Position numbers and translations under genes: made by a program
Part shown: one piece after another, positions 44,696 through 53,953 of the stretch
How the letters are laid out: every line of letters starts with the position of its first letter
Numbering within the stretch: the first letter of the stretch is position 1
NCBI RefSeq assembly: GCF_004405125.1
Contig: NZ_SORX01000001.1
Coordinates: 255,780-319,779 of the forward strand
Reading direction: 5' to 3'
Source: Jeotgalibacillus salarius
GTDB lineage: Bacteria; Bacillota; Bacilli; Bacillales; Jeotgalibacillaceae
Length of the DNA: 64,000 nucleotides
Notes under the pieces: generated by a model
The model's database searches: none
The model's input: the letters and a program-made list of their open reading frames with translations, nothing else
What the model was told of the DNA's origin: nothing

Positions 44696-44734
44696 TTCAA
44701 AAAAGGCTGATTGCCTCTTTTGAATCAGTTTTCT
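44690..44734. terminator. Bidirectional terminator, hypothetical/MCP
   Basis: A 13-bp perfect stem (44690-44702 with 44718-44730) between convergent genes, with an inner GGC/GCC pair. Confidence 0.85.
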
Positions 44735-46476
44735 TAATGTCCTTTCACTTTAAACTTCGCCACAACCTCACTCAACTCTTCAGCCATTTTTGTTAAGGCT
44801 GCTGAACTTGAGGCAACTTCCTGCATCGATGCACTCTGCTCCTCTGATGCGGCAGCGATTGATTCGCTTTCTGCTGAAGAATTTTCCACCATTTCTGCAG
44901 TAGATTCGACTGATCGCACCATTTGCTGGGTGCTGCCATCGAGTTCTGTAATGGCTTGCAGAACACTTTGTGCCGCTGAAACAATTTCTGAAGTGGACTG
45001 CTGGATTTCATTGAACCCTTCACCTGTCCGATCCATTGCCTGCATCCCTTCAGAAACGGCTTCTTCACCTTCAGTCATAACATTTACAGAACGTTCAATT
45101 CCTAAGCGGATATGGGCAATAAGCTCCTGAATCTGACCAGCTGAACGGCTTGACTGTTCAGCAAGTTTGCGGATTTCATCCGCTACAACTGCAAATCCTT
45201 TTCCATGTTCACCGGCACGAGCCGCCTCGATTGCTGCATTTAGCGCTAACAGATTGGTCTGTTCTGCTACGTCTGTAATCAGGCTGACAATACTGCCAAT
45301 CTGCTGCGACTGGTCACCGAGCTCCTGCACAGCACGTGCTGCTTCCCTCGTTTTAGTCTGAATTTCCTCCATCTTATGCGACGTTTCTTCAATTCGCTGT
45401 TTTCCGCTCGTAACGTGTGCTGAAGAAGCATTAGTCGCTTCACTTGCAGATGTTAGATACCCTTTAATATCAGTAATACGAGTCGAAATTTCCTGCACAG
45501 TCCCTTTTGAAGTCGCAGCATGTGTTGTCTGTTCATTCGCATTTTCCGAAATTGTCTGGATGGACCCGGCAATCTGTTCACTCGCTCGATTCGTCTCATC
45601 TGCACTCGCACTTAATTCTTCAGATGAAGCCGCTAGCATGTGTGATACATTATAAATTTGGCTGACCATGCCTGATAAATTATTTTTCATCAAATTTAAA
45701 CTGGCAGCCAGCTCACCGATTTCATCTTTATTTTTAACATTTAAATCTTCAAGATCAAGATTATTTTCGCTCATCTCCTGCAAATGATTTCTCACTCTAA
45801 CAATTGGCGCTGAAAGACTGCGTGCAAATAAGATCACAATGATGATACCTACCAGAAGGGCCACACCTGCAGTAATTGCTATCAATGTTAAAATTTCATT
45901 TGCGCCTTCATTAAAGTCCATATAATAAGAACCCGTTGAGATAATCCATCCCCAATTCGGATCATAAGCACTGTACATAATCTTATCTGCCGTTTCATCA
46001 GGGTTGGTTGGCAGAGCCCACGCATATTCCGTGAATCCCCCACCTGCATATGCTTTTTCAAATACATCTTCAACGAATTTAAAGCCGTTAATGTCTTCAA
46101 TCTCCATCATATTTTGTCCTTCAATGGATGGATGAGCAAGCAGTGTTCCTGACTCATCATAAACTGCAAAATACCCGTTGTCCCCAAGATCAACCGGTGT
46201 ATCGATTGGTCTCGTGCCATCGTCCTGCAGCGGACCGATCAACTGGGCTTTCACACTTTCCTGTGCCTCTTCAAGTGAAAGGTCGCCTGCCTCCACCTGT
46301 TCATTCGTCACTTCAATCATTTGCAATGCCAAATGCACTGCATTCTCAATCATCACTTCTCCACTTTCCGTTAAATTGTTTTTCGCAGAAATATAACTGA
46401 CTGTTCCTAACACTAAAACCGGAACCAATAATAACAAAATACTAACCGTTAACAATTTTGACCTGACACTCTTCAT
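44734..46476 (-). CDS. Methyl-accepting chemotaxis protein with Cache sensor
   Basis: Transmembrane chemoreceptor of 580 aa. TM1 ([22 protein letters not shown]), an extracytoplasmic single Cache_2-like domain ([36 protein letters not shown]), TM2 ([23 protein letters not shown]), a HAMP domain, and a long coiled-coil signalling domain with the conserved hairpin [50 protein letters not shown] (given here as the family hallmark; key part [16 protein letters not shown]). It signals to CheA/CheW, which are not in this window. The ligand is unknown; Cache domains usually bind small organic molecules. Confidence 0.93.
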   Translation of the reverse strand: MKSVRSKLLTVSILLLLVPVLVLGTVSYISAKNNLTESGEVMIENAVHLALQMIEVTNEQVEAGDLSLEEAQESVKAQLIGPLQDDGTRPIDTPVDLGDNGYFAVYDESGTLLAHPSIEGQNMMEIEDINGFKFVEDVFEKAYAGGGFTEYAWALPTNPDETADKIMYSAYDPNWGWIISTGSYYMDFNEGANEILTLIAITAGVALLVGIIIVILFARSLSAPIVRVRNHLQEMSENNLDLEDLNVKNKDEIGELAASLNLMKNNLSGMVSQIYNVSHMLAASSEELSASADETNRASEQIAGSIQTISENANEQTTHAATSKGTVQEISTRITDIKGYLTSASEATNASSAHVTSGKQRIEETSHKMEEIQTKTREAARAVQELGDQSQQIGSIVSLITDVAEQTNLLALNAAIEAARAGEHGKGFAVVADEIRKLAEQSSRSAGQIQELIAHIRLGIERSVNVMTEGEEAVSEGMQAMDRTGEGFNEIQQSTSEIVSAAQSVLQAITELDGSTQQMVRSVESTAEMVENSSAESESIAAASEEQSASMQEVASSSAALTKMAEELSEVVAKFKVKGH

Positions 46477-46680
46477 CCCCAGAACCCCTTTTATCTGAAT
46501 ATTTTATCTATATAAAATATATCGGTAGACGAAGGAGTTTATTGAGTATAAAGTCTTATTTTATCTTACAGAATGTTTAATCGAACAAATAGAATGGTAT
46601 ATAGCGATTTATTTAATGCTATGAGTTAGAATGATTAAGTTTGTGACCTTATGGTTATGAAGATTTGAGAACTACTTAAT

Positions 46681-46838
46681 GTGCACGGGCGGGACGGAGG
46701 TTGAATGTTCATAGAATGTGCACGTCTGGGACAGACTCAGAATATTATCCTATTTGCAATTGCCGGAATAACCTATCAACCTCCGTCCCTTACGTGCACA
46801 CCTTTTGATCATTTAACCTGCGTCCCCAAAATGCACAC
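46681..46838. repeat. GGGGACGGAGG palindromic element, four-arm copy
   Basis: Two forward half-sites (GGGACGGAGGTTGA; GGGACAGACT) and two reverse ones (TCAACCTCCGTCCC; TTAACCTGCGTCCCC), each next to a GTGCAC/TGCACA block. It sits in the 432-base gap between the chemoreceptor and 5'-nucleotidase genes, which otherwise holds only an AT-rich upstream region. Confidence 0.75.
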
Positions 46839-46856
46839 TTAACATATCTAACTCAA

Positions 46857-46890
46857 TTTAAAAGCACCATCAGGATATCCTGATGGCGCT
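46857..46890 (-). terminator. Terminator of SLH-5'-nucleotidase gene
   Basis: A 12-bp stem built on a 20-base palindrome (46867-46886), followed on the minus strand by TTTTAAATT. Confidence 0.7.
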
Positions 46891-46908
46891 CAATGTGTTA
46901 TTTATTTC

Positions 46909-49080
46909 TTATTCCATCGTCTCAACATCTAAGAAAACAGAGATCATCTTCGCAGCCTGTGCACGAGTTGAGAATGCAAGTGGACGGTACTGATCACCAT
47001 ATCCAGAAGCGATTCCTGTTTCGTAAACAAATGATACTGCATTTGTTGTCTCTTCTCCCCAGCCTTCTACATCTGTGAAGTAGTCAGTTGATTCAGGTGT
47101 AAATTCTTCTCCATCAACCATATATGCTCTGTAAAGCATAAGAGCTAATTGTGAGCGAGTAACAGGAGCATAAGGTCTGAACTCCCCGTCAATACCGTTC
47201 ACAATTCCATTAGCCGCTGCTGCAGCGATTTCATTTTGTGTTGCTTCTGCCACATTTTCAAGATCACTGAATGAAGCTTCTTCATCAGTAGTTAATCCAA
47301 GGCTTCTTACAATAAATGAAGCTGCCTGTGCACGTGAAAGTGTGCCTAGAGAATCAAACATTGTTTCAGACTTACCGTTTAAGATACTACCGTAATAGAG
47401 GTCAGCTACATAACCAGAATACCAGTTATTTTCAGTTACATCTTCAAAAGGAGTAAGTGCAATGATACGTCCTTCTTTTTCAGGTGCAACTTCATCAAGT
47501 GATGTAACATACTCGATAAATGTTTCATAATCTCTGTAGCCCGGCTCTGAAACACGACCATCATTATATGCTTCTTCAAGCATATCGTATCCATCTCCAC
47601 CAGTAGCAGTGAACACGTTTGTTGCAACTTTATACATTTCGTCTTCTTCAATTACATATGTTTCATCTTCCATCATGACATAAGCTTCTTTTACACGTGA
47701 ACCAGCTTCCATAGCAGGGTCAAATGAGAAGGACATACCTGCTACATGCAGGAATGCACCTGACTCAGCTGGATATTGAGATACACTAAGTTCAAGAGCT
47801 TCATAGATTTCAGCACCTGTTAAATTCATAATAGCAAGGTCATTACCAAATGGCATAACTGTTAATGCCTCACCATAAGTAATCGGTCCTTCTGAAATTG
47901 AAGCACGTATACCACCACCGTTTTGCAGAGCAATTACTGTGTCCGGGTCAATAGACTGTGCCTTCCACAACATACCATCAGTTATCAGGTTTCCAAGGTT
48001 TGTTTCATTTATACGAACACCACCGAAGTTAATATCTCCATTAGCAGGATCGTATCTGCTTCCATCAAGGAATACTTCAGCTTCTGCACCAGAAGGTCTG
48101 TTTTTCAGTTCATCGATCACGCTACTGTATTCAGCTAATATTTCAGCAGCTTCTGTATCAGCTTCAACTGAATCATCAATCTCATGAAGTGTTCCTTCAT
48201 AATTAGTTATAACACCATCAGCATCGAAAGTTACATCAAGCTGACCAAGATTATCGTTATTAGCACCTGTTTGTACAATCAGCGTGTCGCCTACAGCTTC
48301 AGGCTCAGAAAGTTCTGTATGAGTGTGGCCCCCGACAATAATATCGATTCCTTCCACTGATTGTGCCAGAAGCATATCATTATCAACTGCTGCACTATCA
48401 TTAAAACCGATATGTGTAAGAGCGATAATCTTATTTACGCCCGCATCCTCAAAAGCTGCTACCGCTTCTTCAGCAGCATCTAAATAATTTGAAAAAGTAA
48501 CCGGCCCAGGGCTTGCAATAGACGCTGTTTCTTCGGTAGTTAAACCAAAAATCCCAACCTGTTCCCCATTCACTTCTCTAATGACACCATTGTAAATTTC
48601 ACCATTTTCAAATTCAGTAGTATACTCAAAAAATTGTAAACCATCGAAATTCGAATCATCAGAAAAATCAACATTAGAAGATACGAATGGGAAGTCTGCA
48701 CCTTTAACAAACTCAGCTAGCTCAGGATGACCTTCAGGGGTCCCAAGATCGAATTCATGATTACCAAAGACCATTGCATCATAGCCCATCAGATTCATAA
48801 ACTCTAAATCTGCCTGACCTCTGAATTCATTGAAGTAAAGAGATCCTGAGAATACATCACCAGCATCCACTAAAAGGTTGCTATCAGGCATCTCAGCCTT
48901 CAAACTCTTTACCAATGTGACACGCTTTGCTACATCATCTAAATTTGCGTGCGTATCATTCGTATGTAACACACGGAGTTCAAATTCGTGATTATCTGCA
49001 TGCGTTTCAGCAGCCTGGAATCCGAACACACTTACCGCCATTGCACCGGCAACGGAAGTCATTAATAATTTTTTCTTCAT
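46909..49080 (-). CDS. SLH-anchored 5'-nucleotidase/metallophosphatase
   Basis: Secreted 723-aa enzyme. Signal peptide ends near FQAAETHA. The metallophosphatase domain carries LRVLHTNDTHANLDD, LLVDAGDVFSGS, VFGNHEFDLG and IIVGGHTHTEL, the metal ligands of the UshA/YfkN family. The C-terminal nucleotidase domain has NLGNLITDGML, ALQNGGGIRAS and YGEALTVMPFGN. Three SLH modules end the protein (FEDVTENNWYSGYV; FSDLENVAEATQNE; FTDVEGWGEETTNA). It should release phosphate from nucleotides or related esters outside the cell. A candidate CcpA site lies ~90 bases upstream. Confidence 0.93.
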   Translation of the reverse strand: MKKKLLMTSVAGAMAVSVFGFQAAETHADNHEFELRVLHTNDTHANLDDVAKRVTLVKSLKAEMPDSNLLVDAGDVFSGSLYFNEFRGQADLEFMNLMGYDAMVFGNHEFDLGTPEGHPELAEFVKGADFPFVSSNVDFSDDSNFDGLQFFEYTTEFENGEIYNGVIREVNGEQVGIFGLTTEETASIASPGPVTFSNYLDAAEEAVAAFEDAGVNKIIALTHIGFNDSAAVDNDMLLAQSVEGIDIIVGGHTHTELSEPEAVGDTLIVQTGANNDNLGQLDVTFDADGVITNYEGTLHEIDDSVEADTEAAEILAEYSSVIDELKNRPSGAEAEVFLDGSRYDPANGDINFGGVRINETNLGNLITDGMLWKAQSIDPDTVIALQNGGGIRASISEGPITYGEALTVMPFGNDLAIMNLTGAEIYEALELSVSQYPAESGAFLHVAGMSFSFDPAMEAGSRVKEAYVMMEDETYVIEEDEMYKVATNVFTATGGDGYDMLEEAYNDGRVSEPGYRDYETFIEYVTSLDEVAPEKEGRIIALTPFEDVTENNWYSGYVADLYYGSILNGKSETMFDSLGTLSRAQAASFIVRSLGLTTDEEASFSDLENVAEATQNEIAAAAANGIVNGIDGEFRPYAPVTRSQLALMLYRAYMVDGEEFTPESTDYFTDVEGWGEETTNAVSFVYETGIASGYGDQYRPLAFSTRAQAAKMISVFLDVETME

Positions 49081-49167
49081 TTGACACCATCCTTATGATT
49101 TTTTCTGACAGGTCAATTATATATGCATTTTGTAAAGGAAAGTTAAGAAAATTGTAAAAACATATAT

Positions 49168-49181
49168 TGAAAGCGCTGTCA
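49168..49181. promoter_or_regulatory. Candidate cre (CcpA) site
   Basis: TGAAAGCGCTGTCA fits the consensus TGWNANCGNTNWCA at every defined base. It lies between the divergent 5'-nucleotidase (start 49080) and CAP (start 49351) genes, so either could be controlled by carbon catabolite repression. Confidence 0.5.
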
Positions 49182-49350
49182 ATTAAAAATTTTACCACTC
49201 TTCTTACTTAAGAACAACTTTTACACTAGTAAATTATTAAAAAAATCTGATAAGTGAATAGATTTCTATTTATTTTAGACTTTATGAGTATTTTAAAAAG
49301 AATACTGAGCTGTATAATAAATAATAACTAATATGTAAGGGGTGATTGAT

Positions 49351-50361
49351 ATGAAAAATAAGGTTGTGCTCGTGGTTACACTTTTGTTTTTAATCAGCAG
49401 TACTGCTCTTGCAGCCACTTTTTCAGACGTGCAGGAAAACCATTGGGCATATCACGAAATTACTGATTTATCTGAAGCAGACATTATTGGAGGTTTTCAG
49501 GATGGAACATTCAAACCGGAACGTGCGGTCTCCAGAGCTCAGGCAGCAGCACTCATTGGACGGGCATACAAACTTAACATTGAGGATATTGAGAATCCTG
49601 GATTTACTGATATTAACGAAAACACGACTGGCTATCGCTACATTGCAAAACTTACGGAATTAGGTATTTTCAATAAAGCAGAACGTTTTAATCCACATCA
49701 GGCTATGACACGTGGTCAAATGGCTAAAATTCTTGTGGAGTCATTTAACCTGTCAGGCAGCAGCATGAAAAAATTCAGTGATCTTCAAGAAGGCGGTGAA
49801 GTCGCTTCATATGCAAGCACACTTTTTAAGGCGGGTATTACTACAGGTACCTCCAATGTCACATTCAGTCCAAACACCCCTGTATTGAGGGCAAATATGG
49901 CAGTTTTCCTTTACAGAACGATGGAATTTCTTCAAGAACATCCTGATGGATACGCGGGTGTGGATGACGGAGAGCCAAGCACATTAGAGAGAGAAATATT
50001 GAGATTAGTAAATGTAGAACGGTCAAAAGCAGGTTTGCAACCACTCATCTTCAAACCAGAGATGCAATTCCTGGCAAATATAAAATCAAAAGATATGGCT
50101 GACAATAACTACTTTGACCATAACTCACCAACATATGGAAGACCTGCAGAAATGGTAGCATACTTTGGCTATCCGTGGACATATGTAGGCGAAAACATCG
50201 CTGCAGGCTATACAACCGCACAAGCCGTCGTTACAGGATGGATGGAAAGTCCTGGTCATCGTGATAATATCCTTCACGAAGGATACACGCATATTGGAAT
50301 CGGACATTATGAAGGTGGATATTATGGGCATTATTATACGCAGTTGTTTATGAGGGAGTAG
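49351..50361 (+). CDS. SLH-CAP (SCP/PR1-like) surface protein
   Basis: Secreted 336-aa protein. Signal peptide VVLVVTLLFLISSTALAA, three SLH modules (~residues 22-200; FSDVQENHWAYHEIT first), and a CAP domain (~215-336) with the conserved His/Glu/Trp blocks YFDHNSPTYG, GENIAAGY, WMESPGHRDNIL and YYTQLF. Bacterial CAP proteins (YkwD type) are exported and their biochemical activity is uncertain. The ATG at 49351 has AAGGGGTGA upstream; an in-frame GTG at 49342 lies inside that site. Confidence 0.92.
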   Translation: MKNKVVLVVTLLFLISSTALAATFSDVQENHWAYHEITDLSEADIIGGFQDGTFKPERAVSRAQAAALIGRAYKLNIEDIENPGFTDINENTTGYRYIAKLTELGIFNKAERFNPHQAMTRGQMAKILVESFNLSGSSMKKFSDLQEGGEVASYASTLFKAGITTGTSNVTFSPNTPVLRANMAVFLYRTMEFLQEHPDGYAGVDDGEPSTLEREILRLVNVERSKAGLQPLIFKPEMQFLANIKSKDMADNNYFDHNSPTYGRPAEMVAYFGYPWTYVGENIAAGYTTAQAVVTGWMESPGHRDNILHEGYTHIGIGHYEGGYYGHYYTQLFMRE

Positions 50362-50370
50362 ATATTTAGC

Positions 50371-50479
50371 ATGTCATTTTGGGGGACGGAGGTTAAATGG
50401 CTATACAATGTGCCTGGCGAGGACATGCTTGAAATGTCGCTGCGGCTGGACCTTACAGCTCCATCCCCAACATGCACAT
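50371..50479. repeat. GGGGACGGAGG palindromic element
   Basis: GGGGGACGGAGGTTAAA (from 50381) and the reverse arm AGCTCCATCCCCAACATGCACA, with a decayed inner half-site (GCGAGGACATGCTT). It begins 10 bases after the CAP stop codon. Confidence 0.65.
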
Positions 50480-50494
50480 TACATCAACTTAAAC

Positions 50495-50529
50495 AAAAAA
50501 GACGATTCGTATTGAACCGTCTTTTTTTA
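50495..50529. terminator. Bidirectional terminator, CAP/SLH
   Basis: A-run, 8-bp stem with one mismatch (GACGATTC with GAACCGTC), five-base loop and T-run between convergent genes. Confidence 0.8.
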
Positions 50530-50538
50530 TGAAAAATT

Positions 50539-51636
50539 TTATTCTCTAATTTCAATTAATTCATTTTTAAAATCACTGTTATCATTTGGATCCATGTCTT
50601 CAGTTTTGATGATACCTATGTTTGGTGCATAATATCTTTTGGCAGGATATATAATATCTTCTACAACCACTACATGTTCAAAAGTACCTGCTTGAGTTGT
50701 AATTGTGGCATTTGTATCTACTATCCTTGCATCTGGCTCTTCACCATACATATGAATCCATTCTTCACCTAATTCAATTGGGTAAGCCAGTACCTGAGCA
50801 TACTCAGATTCTAATAATCCTACGAAAAGCCCTTTTGATGTTTCAATAGAAACCCCTTCAGTTTCATCTCCGTCATTGTAGGTATTTAACCATAGTTCCC
50901 ACTCGTCACCTGCACCGGAAAGATGATAGCCATTGAAAGTTGAAACATAACTGACTGATTGCTCTCCGACAGACTGCTCATAAACGTATGATTTATTCTG
51001 ATCTTTCATAAAACTGATGTTTTCCTGATTAGAAGTTGTAATAAAATCTTCGTTTAATAAACGGGACATAAACACTGCAAAATGCTGGCGCTGTATATCT
51101 TCTTCCGGGCGGAAAGTCTGATCTTCGTAGCCAGTTGTAATGGCTTGAGATGCTAACTGATCGACATACTCCTTTGCCCAATGTTGACGGTCTACATCAC
51201 TGAAGAAATAACGCCACTCTTTTTCTATCCCATAAGACTCTGAAAGGATCTTAGCCATTTGAGCACGTGTTAATGAATTGTAAGGATCAAAATACTTTGC
51301 ACCGTTTTCATCAGTTTTTCCTGAAATAATCCCAAGTTCAACCGCTTTTGCTACTTCTTTATAGCCATAGTCATCTTCATTCATATCCGTAAAACCGGGG
51401 TTTGGTGCATTAAAATCGGTTACGTCCATTTCTCTTAAAATCATCTGTACTGCCTGTAAACGATTCACTTCATTAGCAGGACCAAAGCTGCCGTCCTCAT
51501 AACCTTTAATAATCCCCTGATCAGTCAAGAAATTTATCTCATCCTCGTACTGGTTAACATCGTCAAAAGCTGATACCGGCTGTACTAATCCTGCAGCCAA
51601 TCCCAAGCCCAAAATACTTGTCACTACTTTCTTCAT
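50539..51636 (-). CDS. SLH-domain protein, unknown C-terminal domain (paralogue 1)
   Basis: Secreted 365-aa protein. Signal peptide VTSILGLGLAAGLVQPVSA, three SLH modules (~residues 24-195), and a ~160-residue C-terminal domain with VDTNATITTQAGTFEHVVVV and RYYAPNIGIIKTED. The pattern 'TxAGTFxxxVxV...YYAPxIGxVK' recurs in many secreted beta-rich bacterial proteins without known activity. It is about half identical by eye to the next gene downstream in position (51841-52881), so the two are tandem duplicates. GGAGGTAATG precedes the ATG. Confidence 0.85.
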   Translation of the reverse strand: MKKVVTSILGLGLAAGLVQPVSAFDDVNQYEDEINFLTDQGIIKGYEDGSFGPANEVNRLQAVQMILREMDVTDFNAPNPGFTDMNEDDYGYKEVAKAVELGIISGKTDENGAKYFDPYNSLTRAQMAKILSESYGIEKEWRYFFSDVDRQHWAKEYVDQLASQAITTGYEDQTFRPEEDIQRQHFAVFMSRLLNEDFITTSNQENISFMKDQNKSYVYEQSVGEQSVSYVSTFNGYHLSGAGDEWELWLNTYNDGDETEGVSIETSKGLFVGLLESEYAQVLAYPIELGEEWIHMYGEEPDARIVDTNATITTQAGTFEHVVVVEDIIYPAKRYYAPNIGIIKTEDMDPNDNSDFKNELIEIRE

Positions 51637-51703
51637 AAGTCATTACCTCCACTATTATGTATGTACTCATCTTTACCCGGAATTTGGAAGCAGTAAACTG
51701 AAC

Positions 51704-51791
51704 AGTTGGGGACGGAGGTTAAATAGCCATGAAATGTACTCCTTGGGGACGGACTTCAAAATATTCATATTAATAGTGCCTTCCCCCCCTG
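51704..51791. repeat. GGGGACGGAGG palindromic element, partial
   Basis: Two forward half-sites, TTGGGGACGGAGGTTAAA and CTTGGGGACGGACTT, with a decayed reverse arm TGCCTTCCCCCCCTG. It lies between the two SLH paralogues. Confidence 0.6.
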
Positions 51792-51798
51792 TATCAAA

Positions 51799-51837
51799 AC
51801 AAAAGAGCCTGAAGAAATCTATTCCTCCGGCCCTCTT
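51799..51837 (-). terminator. Terminator of SLH paralogue 2
   Basis: An imperfect stem with a two-base bulge, then TTTTGTTTT on the minus strand, directly after the stop codon. Confidence 0.55.
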
Positions 51838-51840
51838 CGA

Positions 51841-52881
51841 TCAATTAATTTCAATTAATTCAGCAACAACTCTCTGTATGTCTGAACCATACCAAGTTGA
51901 TTTAACCAGCCCGATACCTTCTACATAATAATCAATATAACCATCCGCCTTGACTTCAATTGCATGATTAAAAGTTCCAGCAGGGGTTGTTATTGTGGCA
52001 TTAACATCGGTAATTTCTAATGTAAGTGCATTTTGATCGATCCACTTGTGACCTTCTTTAATGGGATAACCTAATGCAAAACTAAAGACCAGTTGAGGCT
52101 CTCCAAAAACAATCCCGTTATTGGATTCAATAATTTTCGATTCCCTTGAAATCTCATTATTTACTCCAAAGCGTCTTTCCCAGGTATCTCCTTCTATATG
52201 CTTGATTTCAAGCGTTGAATCACCAGTTTGATACGTATAAATTTTAGACTGATCAGGCATAAAGCTATCCTGATTAAATGAAGGTTTAAATTCATCGTTT
52301 AAAAGTCGCGCCATAAATACTGCAAAGTGCTGACGCTGAATATTTTCTTGCGGTCTGAACGTGCTGTCTGAAAATCCGGTGGTAATATCGTTGGCCGCCA
52401 GACTGTTCACATAATCATTCGCCCAATGTAACATTGGCACATCAATAAATGATATCCGCTGATCATCTAATAGGTCGTATCCTTCACTCATAATTTTTGC
52501 CATCTGAGATCTCGTCAAAGGAGCGTAGCGGTCAAAATACTTTTCCCCAGCTTCATTTGTTTTACCTGAAATTATACCTAACTCAGCCGCTGCTGCAATT
52601 TCAGCATAGCCGTAGCTATCTTCAGTGATATCGATAAACCCAGGATCAGCTGCACTTTCATCAGAAACGCCCATTTCTCTAACCAGCACCTGAACAGCCT
52701 GAAGTCTGGTAAGGTCCGCGGCAGGTTTAAATTCTCCGTCACCATATCCTGTGAATATTTCCTGCTGTTCTAAAAAACTGATCTCATCGTTATACATTTC
52801 AACATCCGAAAATGCTTCCGCAGACCTGGTAAAAGTCATTGCGGCAATCCCTGCACTAATAAAAACAATAAATTTTTTCAT
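51841..52881 (-). CDS. SLH-domain protein, unknown C-terminal domain (paralogue 2)
   Basis: Secreted 346-aa protein. Signal peptide FIVFISAGIAAMTFTRSAEA, three SLH modules ending RQHFAVFMARLLNDEF, and a C-terminal domain with VNATITTPAGTFNHAIEV and DYYVEGIGLVKSTW, matching the preceding paralogue (50539-51636). No catalytic motif is visible. AACCCTCC on the plus strand corresponds to a GGAGGG ribosome site. Function unknown beyond wall attachment. Confidence 0.85.
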   Translation of the reverse strand: MKKFIVFISAGIAAMTFTRSAEAFSDVEMYNDEISFLEQQEIFTGYGDGEFKPAADLTRLQAVQVLVREMGVSDESAADPGFIDITEDSYGYAEIAAAAELGIISGKTNEAGEKYFDRYAPLTRSQMAKIMSEGYDLLDDQRISFIDVPMLHWANDYVNSLAANDITTGFSDSTFRPQENIQRQHFAVFMARLLNDEFKPSFNQDSFMPDQSKIYTYQTGDSTLEIKHIEGDTWERRFGVNNEISRESKIIESNNGIVFGEPQLVFSFALGYPIKEGHKWIDQNALTLEITDVNATITTPAGTFNHAIEVKADGYIDYYVEGIGLVKSTWYGSDIQRVVAELIEIN

Positions 52882-53043
52882 AAAAACCCTCCAACAGTTC
52901 TAATTCCAGAAAATGAACATAATATAAATAGTGTAGACTATTAAAATAAACACCAAAATATTCATTTATTCTTTCATTTTCATTACGATTAATACAATTC
53001 ATTTAAGAAACAATATTATACTAGCATATATAAATGAATTTAG

Positions 53044-53136
53044 ATATGATAACACTCAGCTGCGGTAATACTTTGGTTGGTAAGCCAGCAGCTTTCCTTA
53101 ATTCATAAAAGCCAGGCAGAGTTGCCTGGCTTTTTT
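53044..53136 (+). ncRNA. Candidate small RNA or leader remnant
   Basis: A -10-like TATGATAAC (53046) is followed by a self-complementary segment (AGCTGC at ~53059 with GCAGCT at ~53089) and then a strong terminator hairpin. No open frame is present and the downstream gene is on the other strand. This could give a plus-strand RNA of ~80 bases, but no -35 box is clear and the family is not recognised. Confidence 0.3.
53107..53136. terminator. Strong terminator hairpin
   Basis: A 12-bp stem (53107-53118 with 53123-53134) with a GAGT loop and T-run. It suits termination of the minus-strand phosphatase gene and also any plus-strand RNA from 53.05 kb. Confidence 0.88.
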
Positions 53137-53163
53137 ATATCTATAAAATTTTGCATAGTCCAA

Positions 53164-53748
53164 TCAATCCACTATCCAGTCCGTCTTCCACAAACGTTCA
53201 CTTGCTTCAAGTTCAAAATTTTCATTGATAGAAAGCTTGTAGATATCAGGTTTTGTCGTCTGAAGGCTAAATTCAAACCCATACCTGTCATCAAACCAGC
53301 TCATCATGCAAGCAAATATATTGCCATGAATACCTATCGCAATCTTTTCACCTTTATGATCCTCAACAGCTTCCCTTAAAGCAGAAATCCCACGTTCAAT
53401 CACTTCATTATTAGACTCTCCTTCTGGAAACTTAAAATCCCTATCCTCAAATACTTTTTTAATCGCAGTCAGAGGTTCATCAAAATGATGATCACGCGCT
53501 GCCAAATCACGTTCTCTAAAACGAGGATCCACGATCACGTCTTTACCCAACTCTTTTGCCAATCCTTCTAGCGTCTGCCTGGCCCGCACATAAGGACTCG
53601 AATAAATCACATCGATTCTCTCACCAAGCAGAACCTCAGTCACTTTCCCAACAGCCTTCCAGCCAGACTTAGACAAACCGCGCGTCTCCTCAAACTCCAG
53701 CGAAAAAACCGAATGCGCATGCCGAACCATATACACCTCAGTAACCAT
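53164..53748 (-). CDS. Histidine phosphatase family protein
   Basis: Cytoplasmic 194-aa protein of the phosphoglycerate-mutase/histidine phosphatase superfamily. The catalytic motif reads VYMVRHAHSVFS (RHA in place of the usual RHG, common in this subfamily). The second Arg lies in DVIYSSPYVRARQTLE, the Glu in RFRERDLA, and the second His in KIAIGIHGNIFACMM. The substrate is unknown. The ATG at 53748 has GGGGAG seven bases upstream. Confidence 0.88.
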   Translation of the reverse strand: MVTEVYMVRHAHSVFSLEFEETRGLSKSGWKAVGKVTEVLLGERIDVIYSSPYVRARQTLEGLAKELGKDVIVDPRFRERDLAARDHHFDEPLTAIKKVFEDRDFKFPEGESNNEVIERGISALREAVEDHKGEKIAIGIHGNIFACMMSWFDDRYGFEFSLQTTKPDIYKLSINENFELEASERLWKTDWIVD

Positions 53749-53827
53749 CAAACCACTCCCCTATGTATGGCGTTCATGTTATTGCCTTTATTTTACTACA
53801 ATAGTTGGGTGGATACGACTATTTGTG

Positions 53828-53953
53828 TATGTGCATGTTGGGGACGGAGGTTAAAGTGCGATGAAGTGTGCACAGGGGGGACGGAGTTGTGTGCGTCAAT
53901 TTTAGAATGATTATAAAAACGACTCACTCAACTCCGTCCCCAGCGTGCCACCC
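53828..53953. repeat. GGGGACGGAGG palindromic element
   Basis: Forward half-sites GTTGGGGACGGAGGTTAAA and GGGGGGACGGAGTTGTGTG, and reverse arm ACTCAACTCCGTCCCCAGC, with the inner segment TTTTAGAATGATTATAAAAACGAC (shared with the copies beside the RAYT gene). It ends at the stop codon of the PHP phosphatase gene. Confidence 0.75.

Noticed and set aside
44930-45361. Plus-strand frames inside the chemoreceptor gene
   Set aside because: The antisense of the long coiled-coil signalling domain tends to be open; no start signal or recognisable product.
47436-47651. Small frames antisense or out of frame to large SLH and protease genes
   Set aside because: They are shadows of strongly coding genes in other frames, with Lys- or His-rich compositions and no ribosome sites.
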